This document shows positions 1 to 5,198 of a stretch of 8,966 nt of DNA, one piece after another; position 1 is the stretch's first letter; each line of letters opens with the position of its first letter. The translations under genes and the position numbers were made by a program. The stretch is from Bacillota bacterium (lineage in GTDB: Bacteria; Bacillota; Clostridia; Christensenellales; SZUA-584): contig JAEZIW010000020.1 in NCBI GenBank assembly GCA_023436525.1, forward strand, positions 1 through 8,966, read 5' to 3'. Under the pieces are notes generated by a model, which searched no databases, was not told where the DNA came from, and worked only from the letters and a program-made list of their open reading frames with translations.

Positions 1-138
1 GTATTAACCTTTAAGTATAAGCCGAAGAGAAACGAACGCAAGAAACAGGGCCACAGGCAGCCGTTCACAAAGATACAGATTACAAGCATAGCCACAGCGA
101 AGGAAAAAGAAGAAGTCGCTGAAGCATCAGCGGAATAG
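1..138 (+). CDS. rplU: 50S ribosomal protein L21, C-terminal part (gene starts before the window)
   Basis: Reading from base 1 gives an open frame of 45 codons ending in TAG at 136-138. The segment KPKRNERKKQGHRQPFTKIQ matches the very conserved C-terminal signature of bacterial L21, a protein of the large ribosomal subunit that contacts 23S rRNA. The basic block is followed by the usual closing strand (IQITSI) and then by about 15 extra residues rich in Ala, Glu and Lys, a tail longer than in E. coli L21. The start lies upstream of the window. The next gene, rpmA, begins 32 bases after the stop, so the two are cotranscribed. The prp (ysxB) protease gene that commonly sits between them in Firmicutes is not here. 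Confidence 0.93.
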   Translation, partial: VLTFKYKPKRNERKKQGHRQPFTKIQITSIATAKEKEEVAEASAE

Positions 139-170
139 AGAATCCCTAACGGAAAGCGAGGTGCATTTGA

Positions 171-425
171 ATGGCACATAAAAAGGGTGTCGGTAGTTCC
201 AGAAACGGCAGAGACTCGGCGAGCAAACGCCTTGGCGTGAAACGCGGCGACGGTCAGTTTGTGCTTGCGGGCAATATCCTTGTGCGCCAGCGGGGAACAA
301 AATTCTATCCGGGCAGCAACGTGGATATCGGCGGTGACGATACACTGTTCTCTCTGATTGACGGCAACGTCAAGTTTGAGCGTAAGGGCCGCGACAAAAA
401 GCAGGTCAGCGTGTATCCGAACTAA
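171..425 (+). CDS. rpmA: 50S ribosomal protein L27, form without N-terminal extension
   Basis: This 84-residue protein is L27 over its whole length: MAHKKGVGSSRNGRDS at the N-terminus, then LGVKRGDGQ, the IRQRGTKF-like stretch (LVRQRGTKFYPG) and the closing FERKGRDKKQVSVYP. L27 sits near the peptidyl transferase centre and its flexible N-terminus reaches the tRNA ends. The ATG at 171 is firm: a ribosome binding site (GCGAGGTG, 156-163) lies seven bases upstream, and an in-frame TGA occupies 168-170, immediately before the start. The protein therefore cannot carry the FF/A-type leader that many Firmicutes make and remove with the Prp protease. It is cotranscribed with rplU and followed by a terminator at 444-475. 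The gene obg, which often follows rpmA, is absent. Confidence 0.97.
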   Translation: MAHKKGVGSSRNGRDSASKRLGVKRGDGQFVLAGNILVRQRGTKFYPGSNVDIGGDDTLFSLIDGNVKFERKGRDKKQVSVYPN

Positions 426-443
426 CATAAGCAGTTTCTAAGG

Positions 444-475
444 CAGGCTTTGCAATTATGCAGAGCCTGTTTTTT
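444..475 (+). terminator. Rho-independent terminator of the rplU-rpmA operon
   Basis: An 11-bp stem (CAGGCTTTGCA with TGCAGAGCCTG, one T-G wobble) has a 4-base loop (ATTA) and is followed directly by six Ts at 470-475. It begins 18 bases after the rpmA stop codon. This is a textbook intrinsic terminator and shows that the ribosomal protein operon ends here. Confidence 0.93.
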
Positions 476-495
476 ATTCGGAGATTTTTCACAAG

Positions 496-667
496 AATCC
501 TCAGTCAGTCGGTGTTAACGGATAGCTTTGGGGGTTTGCTTATTGTAAAAGCCTCCTTTACAAAAGGAGGTAGCACGCACGGCGTGACGGAGGATTGCGT
601 GATCGCCAAATGCCATTTATCAATCCTCAGTAAGCTGGCGCTGACAGCTCCTTTCCAAAGGAACCTC
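496..667. repeat. MITE-like palindromic repeat, two inverted modules
   Basis: The stretch between the terminator and the aroG promoter has no credible gene. It is built from recurring parts. AATCCTC occurs at 496-502 and 622-628, and its complement GAGGATT at 590-596. Next to the inner ends lie hairpins: a perfect 8-bp stem CCTCCTTT/AAAGGAGG with a 3-base loop (552-570), and TCCTTT/AAAGGA with a 2-base loop (649-662). Module 551-596, read on the minus strand, resembles module 622-667 read on the plus strand (AATCCTC, a GTNA-like stretch, a small GC palindrome, then CTCCTTT and its partner). Similar short elements with AATCC(C)TCAGT ends and CTCCTTT hairpins are, from memory, frequent between genes of gut Clostridia. 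It encodes no transposase, so any movement would need one in trans. Confidence 0.6.
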
Positions 668-688
668 TTATTGAGTATGCAAATCTGC

Positions 689-718
689 ATGACAAAACAC
701 TTGCGGCAGTGCTATAAT
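689..718 (+). promoter_or_regulatory. Extended -10 sigma-A promoter for the aroG-ogg operon
   Basis: A perfect TATAAT lies at 713-718, preceded by TGC at 710-712 (extended -10). A weak -35 (ATGACA, 689-694) sits 18 bases upstream. The expected transcription start is near 725, giving a leader of about 47 bases, too short for a T-box or a tryptophan-type attenuator. The promoter starts about 20 bases after the end of the palindromic repeat. Confidence 0.72.
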
Positions 719-771
719 GTGAAATATTGTGTGGCAACATAGTTTTAAAGCCGCCGTAAAAAGGAAATGCA

Positions 772-1785
772 ATGAACATACAGCGTATCAAACAAATACC
801 GACGCCTGAACAAATCATGGAGGAAATTCCGTTCCCGGAGCATTTAAAGGCAGTTAAGCAGCAGCGCGATGAGGAGATCAAGCGCGTTTTTGAGGGCAAG
901 GACAACCGGTTTCTGCTCGTGATCGGCCCGTGCAGCGCCGACCACGAAGACTCCGTGTGCGACTATATTGCGCGCCTCGCCAAGGTACAGCAGCAGGTGC
1001 AGGAGCGCATCATCATCATACCGCGCATTTACACCAACAAGCCGCGCACAACGGGTGAAGGCTACAAGGGCATGGTGCACCAGCCCGACCCAACCAAGGA
1101 AACAGACCTGTTTGAGGGCGTGAAGGCCATTCGACGGCTGCATATCAAGGCGCTCAGCGAATTCCATATGCCCGCTGCCGATGAGATGCTCTACCCTGAG
1201 AACTATGTGTATCTCGCGGATCTGATCGCTTACAACGCCGTGGGGGCGCGCAGCGTGGAGAACCAGCAGCATCGGCTGACCGCAAGCGGCGTGAATACGC
1301 CGGTGGGCATGAAGAACCCGACAAGCGGCGATTTAAAGGTGATGCTGAATTCCATCAAGGCTGCGCAGATGGCGCACACGTTCATCTACAGCGGCTGGGA
1401 AGTGAAAACGGCGGGTAACCCGTACGCGCACGCGATATTGCGCGGCGGCGTTAATGCGCCCAATTACCACTTTGAAGACCTTTACCTGTTGTCGAAGGCG
1501 TATACCGATATGCAGCTGCAAAACCCGGCGATCATCATCGATACGAACCACGGCAACTCGATGAAGCGCTATTATGAGCAGCCGAGAATTGCGCGCGAGA
1601 TACTGATGAGCCGCGAATATGAGCCGGTGCTTAAAACCATGGTGAAAGGGCTAATGATTGAAAGCTACATCGAGGAAGGCAGTCAGGCGATCGGCGAGAA
1701 TGTATACGGCAAATCCATCACAGACGCTTGCCTTGGATGGGATGATACGCAGCGGCTGATCCATTTCATTGCCGAGCATATATAG
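772..1785 (+). CDS. aroG: 3-deoxy-7-phosphoheptulonate (DAHP) synthase, type I AroF/G/H family
   Basis: This 337-residue cytoplasmic enzyme condenses phosphoenolpyruvate with erythrose 4-phosphate, the first committed step to chorismate and the aromatic amino acids. It aligns over its full length with E. coli AroG (350 residues). The four metal ligands are visible as C54 (in IGPCSAD), H260 (IIDTNHGNS), E297 (MIESY) and D318 (GKSITDAC). The substrate-binding motifs are PRIYTNKPRTT (85-94), GARSVENQ (from 158), GMKNPTSG (179-186) and ILRGG (222-226). The ATG at 772 follows AAGGAAA (761-767) by four bases. Between the Phe in HTF (204) and the Arg of ILRGG (224) it has about five fewer residues than AroG. 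In AroG this is the hairpin forming part of the phenylalanine feedback site, so effector response may differ. Gene symbols in this family follow E. coli isozymes, so the letter G is nominal. The gene is first in an operon with ogg. Confidence 0.95.
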   Translation: MNIQRIKQIPTPEQIMEEIPFPEHLKAVKQQRDEEIKRVFEGKDNRFLLVIGPCSADHEDSVCDYIARLAKVQQQVQERIIIIPRIYTNKPRTTGEGYKGMVHQPDPTKETDLFEGVKAIRRLHIKALSEFHMPAADEMLYPENYVYLADLIAYNAVGARSVENQQHRLTASGVNTPVGMKNPTSGDLKVMLNSIKAAQMAHTFIYSGWEVKTAGNPYAHAILRGGVNAPNYHFEDLYLLSKAYTDMQLQNPAIIIDTNHGNSMKRYYEQPRIAREILMSREYEPVLKTMVKGLMIESYIEEGSQAIGENVYGKSITDACLGWDDTQRLIHFIAEHI

Positions 1786-1794
1786 GACACATTG

Positions 1795-2652
1795 ATGAGT
1801 ATTTCAAATGGCACGGACAGCGTGACATTTCACAACCTTAATGCTTTTTCGCTTTCGCAATGCTTATGCTGCGGGCAGACATTTCGATGGAAGCCGCAGG
1901 GCGGCGGCTTTGCCGGCGTGGCGCTGGGGCATGCCGTTTATGCGGAGCAAACCGGGCAGGACTTGGTGCTGCATGGCATACCGCATACTATGGCGGCAGA
2001 CTTTGCGCGGTACTTTGATTTAGAGCGTAACTACGCGCTGATACAATCAAGCTACGCGAGCGATCCGTTTTTAACCGAGGGCATCCGCTATGCCAAGGGG
2101 CTGCGCGTGCTGCGGCAGCCGTATTTTGAGACACTGATATCATTCATCATTTCCGCGAACAACAACGTGGGGCGCATCAGCCGCATTGTGGAAACACTCT
2201 GCGAGAGGTACGGCGAGCCAATACCCGGCGGGCACGATTTTCCGATGCCGGACAGGCTGGCGGCACTCTCGACTGAGGAGCTCAAAGCGTGCGGCACGGG
2301 CTATCGAGCGGAATACATCATCGGCACGGCACGGATGATCTGCGATGGGTTTAGCTTGGATGCCGTGGCGGCGATGCCTTATGAGCATGCGCGCGTGAAG
2401 CTGACGGAGCTGCCCGGTGTGGGGCTTAAGGTGGCAGACTGCGTCGCGCTTTACGGCATGGGCTTTATGCGTTCGTTTCCGCTCGATGTGTGGATGCGGC
2501 GCGTCATTTGTGGCGTATACCGGTATAAGGGGAAAAACGACGGCGACATGCGGCGCTTTGTAGACAGAACATTCGGTGAGACTGCGGGCATCGCCCAGCA
2601 GTATCTGTTCCACTACGCGCGGCACCATAAAGAAGCCGTGTGCGCGCCATAA
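1795..2652 (+). CDS. ogg: 8-oxoguanine DNA glycosylase/AP lyase, OGG1 type
   Basis: This 285-residue protein excises oxidised guanine from DNA and cleaves the abasic site. The N-terminal part (about 15-115) fits the OGG_N domain. The HhH-GPD domain follows, with the helix-hairpin-helix LPGVGLKVADC at 206-216. Counting from the ATG, the catalytic Lys is K212 (K249 in human OGG1), the Asp of PLDVWMRR is D231 (D268), and C216 matches C253. The motif SANNNVGRI (from 120) matches human SSNNNIARI and keeps the Arg that reads the opposite cytosine. I chose the ATG at 1795 because it lies eight bases after AGG at 1784-1786; a TTG three bases earlier is possible but closer and weaker. The gene starts nine bases after the aroG stop, so it is cotranscribed. 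It differs from MutY and EndoIII in lacking an iron-sulfur Cys cluster. I see no convincing terminator after it. Confidence 0.93.
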   Translation: MSISNGTDSVTFHNLNAFSLSQCLCCGQTFRWKPQGGGFAGVALGHAVYAEQTGQDLVLHGIPHTMAADFARYFDLERNYALIQSSYASDPFLTEGIRYAKGLRVLRQPYFETLISFIISANNNVGRISRIVETLCERYGEPIPGGHDFPMPDRLAALSTEELKACGTGYRAEYIIGTARMICDGFSLDAVAAMPYEHARVKLTELPGVGLKVADCVALYGMGFMRSFPLDVWMRRVICGVYRYKGKNDGDMRRFVDRTFGETAGIAQQYLFHYARHHKEAVCAP

Positions 2653-2746
2653 GACCCGGCTGGTAATCATTTTTTACCTTATACGGAACTCTCTTTCCAT
2701 TCAAATTTTAAGAAACTATGAACACTTGACTTGTGCGCGCCCGTCC

Positions 2747-2784
2747 AAGCGTTTAATGTGCTATGATAAGACTGTTAAACGCTT
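2747..2784 (+). promoter_or_regulatory. Perfect 10-bp inverted repeat surrounding an extended -10 box
   Basis: AAGCGTTTAA (2747-2756) and TTAAACGCTT (2775-2784) are exact reverse complements separated by 18 bases. Between them lies TGC-TATGAT (2759-2767), an extended -10 box much like the one before aroG. The only TTGAC-like sequence upstream (2726-2731) is too far away to be its -35. Two half-sites straddling a -10 suggest a repressor site controlling the DUF1538-PII operon. The arms could also form a hairpin in a transcript, but no T-run follows. Confidence 0.5.
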
Positions 2785-2787
2785 TAA

Positions 2788-2816
2788 TTGATCAGCGCTG
2801 ATCATCATAATATATA
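2788..2816 (+). promoter_or_regulatory. Candidate promoter overlapped by a perfect 16-bp palindrome (operator-like)
   Basis: TGATCAGCGCTGATCA at 2789-2804 is its own exact reverse complement. It overlaps a candidate -35 (TTGATC, 2788-2793), followed after 17 bases by TATATA (2811-2816). An uninterrupted palindrome of this length within -35 and spacer positions is what a dimeric repressor site looks like. It lies 65 bases before the proposed start of the DUF1538 gene and is the second symmetric element in this intergenic region. No regulator gene lies nearby, so the binding protein cannot be named. Confidence 0.55.
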
Positions 2817-2853
2817 AAATCCAGCTGGGTTATGATATGTTTAGAATAGAGAG

Positions 2854-2860
2854 AAGGGAG
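2854..2860 (+). promoter_or_regulatory. Ribosome binding site that decides the TTG start of the DUF1538 gene
   Basis: AAGGGAG ends at 2860. The TTG at 2863 would leave only two bases of spacing, while the in-frame TTG at 2869 leaves eight. No ATG or GTG start is close by in this frame, so TTG at 2869 is preferred. Confidence 0.68.
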
Positions 2861-2868
2861 TATTGCCT

Positions 2869-4347
2869 TTGAACGAATTTGTGAAAAAAATCAAGGAGGT
2901 CTGTTTTGCCGTATTGCCGATTGTGGTCATTGTTCTTTTGCTGCATTTCTTTGTCTACCCGGTAGATACGGTCTTTCTCATACGGTTTATCATAGGGGCT
3001 TTGTTTATCATGTTCGGGCTGTCCATATTTCTGTATGGCATAGATATCGGCATCACACCAGTGGGAGACCATATGGGTAAGCTGATTACGAAGACGAACA
3101 AATTATACCTTGTGATACTGGGCGGGTTGTTTCTGGGGTTTTTTATATCGGTGGCCGAGCCGGATCTGCAAATTTTAGCGGCTCAGGTGGATATGGTAAC
3201 CGCAGGAGCGATCCCGAAAATGACGATCGTTCTTATTGTGTCTATCGGAATTGCAGTGATGCTGGCCTTTGGTCTGGTCAGAATCGTCTACGGTGTTCCG
3301 TTGTATATTTTGCTTGCTATATTGTATGGTGTGGTGCTGGTTTTGTCATTTTTCACATCGCCGGAATTTCTTGCGATATCGTTTGATTCATCGGGTGCCA
3401 CAACCGGTGCACTAACCGTGCCTTTTATACTCTCTTTGGCCATGGGTGTCACAACAATGAAAAGAGACAGTAAAGGAGCCGAAAAAGACAGCTTCGGCCT
3501 CGTGGCCATTGCGTCTACCGGGGCCATTATTGCCGTGATGGTGATGAGCATTATCACAGGTCAAAACGAGATTTACGGCGTGGCCGAACCGCTTGTGCAC
3601 GACACGTCTTCAATAATGGGTCCGTTTTTCAGTCAGATTATGCATTCAATTCCGGAAACTGCACTGGCACTGCTGCCGCTTTTGGTTATTTTTCTCGTAT
3701 TTAATTTTGTGAAGCTAAAGCTGAGCAGGCACGAAGTGCGCAAAATAATATTTGGAATCGGCTATGCGTTCGTTGGGCTTATTCTTTTTATGACGGGAGT
3801 CAACGCAGGATTTATGGACGTTGGCGCAATGATGGGTTATAATATAGCTTCTATGAATGCACCGGCGATTGTGGTTGTCGTGGGTTTCCTGATGGGGCTT
3901 GTCACAATACTGGCAGAGCCTGCCGTGCATGTGCTCACCCGTCAGGTTGAGGAAGTCACCAGCGGGTCAGTTAAACGGCTGTTTGTTTTTCCAGCCCTAT
4001 GCATCGGTGTGGGTTTGGCCGTTTTGCTGTCTATGCTGCGCATATTGATACCGGAGCTGATGCTTTGGCATATATTGCTTCCGGGATATATTATATCGAT
4101 CGCGCTTTCCTTTTTTGGGCCTAAGCTGTTTGTGGGTATCGCGTTTGATGCGGGCGGCGTGGCCACCGGGCCTATGACAGCCACGTTCATACTCGCTTTT
4201 GCTCAGGGAGCTGCCAACGCGATAGAAAGTGCTGACGTTTTGGTGGATGGCTTTGGCATCATTGCGCTGGTTGCGCTCACGCCGATCATCACATTGCAGC
4301 TGCTGGGGCTGATTTATCAATACAAGTCGAAAAGAAGGAGTGTATGA
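2869..4347 (+). CDS. DUF1538 family multi-pass membrane protein with two tandem repeats
   Basis: This 492-residue integral membrane protein resembles the DUF1538 family, whose function I do not know to be established. Residue numbers here count from the alternative TTG at 2863. Each half seems to carry about seven hydrophobic segments: near 13-32, 38-60, 82-98, 121-142, 146-166, 173-196 and 211-232 in the first, and near 266-285, 294-314, 334-350, 372-394, 400-418, 427-450 and 463-487 in the second. The halves are homologous: SVAEPDLQILAAQV (96-109) matches ILAEPAVHVLTRQV (349-362), and SFDSSGATTGALTVPF (173-188) matches AFDAGGVATGPMTATF (427-442). The shared signatures are AEP-x4-L-x2-QV and FD-x2-G-x2-TG, with the Gly-rich stretch a likely broken helix or substrate site. 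A hydrophilic loop with a third AEP lies between the halves (200-265). There is no signal peptide beyond the first segment. Its TGA overlaps the start of the PII-like gene, so the two proteins very likely act together. A PII-gated transporter is an inference; the substrate is unknown. Confidence 0.85.
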   Translation: MNEFVKKIKEVCFAVLPIVVIVLLLHFFVYPVDTVFLIRFIIGALFIMFGLSIFLYGIDIGITPVGDHMGKLITKTNKLYLVILGGLFLGFFISVAEPDLQILAAQVDMVTAGAIPKMTIVLIVSIGIAVMLAFGLVRIVYGVPLYILLAILYGVVLVLSFFTSPEFLAISFDSSGATTGALTVPFILSLAMGVTTMKRDSKGAEKDSFGLVAIASTGAIIAVMVMSIITGQNEIYGVAEPLVHDTSSIMGPFFSQIMHSIPETALALLPLLVIFLVFNFVKLKLSRHEVRKIIFGIGYAFVGLILFMTGVNAGFMDVGAMMGYNIASMNAPAIVVVVGFLMGLVTILAEPAVHVLTRQVEEVTSGSVKRLFVFPALCIGVGLAVLLSMLRILIPELMLWHILLPGYIISIALSFFGPKLFVGIAFDAGGVATGPMTATFILAFAQGAANAIESADVLVDGFGIIALVALTPIITLQLLGLIYQYKSKRRSV

Positions 4348-5009
4348 TGGTAATGCACACGCAAAGCTCGGATTTTGCGCTGATCACGGTTATTGTTAAT
4401 ACAGGCGGAGGCAGCCGTGTTTTAAATGTGGCAAAGAGCTTCGGCATTACAGGCGGAACTTTGTACCTGGGGCGGGGAACAGTAAAAAACCGCTTGTTGG
4501 AGTTCTTCGAATTAAACGACGTCCATAAAGAAATTGTGGTTATGGTCAGCGAATCGTGTCTGGCAAATCGCGTGATCAACGATCTTAATCAAGAGTTTCA
4601 TTTCGATAAGAAAAATCATGGCATCGCTTTTGTGATGCCGATTGCCCGTGTATACGGGATCAGCCGATTCCAATGCGACATCAATACGAAAGTAGGAGTT
4701 CAAGAGATCATGTATCAAGCCATTTATGCGATTGTGGAAAAAGGAAAAGCTGAAGATGTGGTTGAAGCGGCTGTAAAGGCCGGGTCGCGCGGAGGAACGA
4801 TTATTAACGCGCGCGGCTCAGGAATTCACGAGACCAGTAAGCTATTTTCTATGGAAATAGAGCCGCAGAAAGAAATCGTGATGATCATATCGAAAACCGA
4901 CAGTACGGACAAGATCGTTCAGACCATCCGCGACGAACTGCATATTGACGAACCGGGAAAAGGGATTGTCTACGTTCAGGATGTCACTCAGGCGTATGGC
5001 CTGTACTGA
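4347..5009 (+). CDS. Tandem PII-like (GlnB/GlnK-fold) regulatory protein, two domains
   Basis: This soluble protein of 220 residues has two copies of the PII fold. Copy 1 runs about 10-107 (FALITVIV, ITGGTLYLGRG, KEIVVMVSE, HGIAFVMPIARVYGI); copy 2 about 122-220 (YQAIYAIVEKGKAEDVV, GGTIINARG, KEIVMIISK, GKGIVYVQDVTQAYGLY). Both keep the T-x4-(R)G start of the T-loop and the buried EIV strand. The T-loops are some seven to nine residues shorter than in GlnB and lack the uridylylated Tyr51. The positions of GlnB K90, R101 and R103, which contact ATP phosphates, are replaced by Ile, Gly and Ser or Tyr. Nucleotide binding in the canonical way is therefore doubtful. The ATG at 4347 is six bases after AGAAGGAG and overlaps the DUF1538 stop (TGATG); an ATG at 4344 is possible but closer to the site. 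Coupling to a membrane gene recalls GlnK-AmtB, so the likely role is to bind and gate the DUF1538 protein. Confidence 0.88.
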   Translation: MVMHTQSSDFALITVIVNTGGGSRVLNVAKSFGITGGTLYLGRGTVKNRLLEFFELNDVHKEIVVMVSESCLANRVINDLNQEFHFDKKNHGIAFVMPIARVYGISRFQCDINTKVGVQEIMYQAIYAIVEKGKAEDVVEAAVKAGSRGGTIINARGSGIHETSKLFSMEIEPQKEIVMIISKTDSTDKIVQTIRDELHIDEPGKGIVYVQDVTQAYGLY

Positions 5010-5035
5010 GGCGCCAGGCGGGTATTGAGTTTTCA

Positions 5036-5062
5036 CCGCTCATGTAATACATGACGGCTTTT
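5036..5062 (+). terminator. Possible weak terminator after the PII-like gene
   Basis: CCG and TCATG pair with CATGA and CGG around a TAATA loop, with one bulged C in the left arm. The hairpin is followed by CTTTT. It begins 27 bases after the stop codon. The stem is short and the T-run poor. The stronger hairpin at 5150-5177 may stop this transcript too. Confidence 0.33.
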
Positions 5063-5147
5063 AAAATGAGCTTAATGCTGATTTGAGCCATGGTGCCCAT
5101 ATTCGCATCTTCTTTCGCTTTTCATTAATACTATCTGCCGGTCATAT

Positions 5148-5177
5148 AAAAAGGGCTGCCCGCTTGGGCAGCCCTTT
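5148..5177 (-). terminator. Strong intrinsic terminator of nifJ, probably active in both directions
   Basis: A perfect 12-bp stem, AAAGGGCTGCCC with GGGCAGCCCTTT, has a 4-base loop. On the minus strand it lies 21 bases after the nifJ stop codon and runs into five Ts, so it ends the nifJ transcript. On the plus strand only three Ts follow, but the stem is strong enough to block read-through from the convergent DUF1538-PII operon. Confidence 0.92.
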
Positions 5178-5198
5178 GTGCGTCTATCGCATTTGTGC

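Noticed and set aside
458..742. 94-codon open frame between the ribosomal operon and aroG
   Set aside because: It starts in the terminator, runs through the palindromic repeat and the aroG promoter, and gives no recognisable product.
2662..2678. GGTAA/TTACC hairpin as a terminator after ogg
   Set aside because: Only five base pairs, the T-run is in the loop rather than after the stem, so it does not qualify as an intrinsic terminator.
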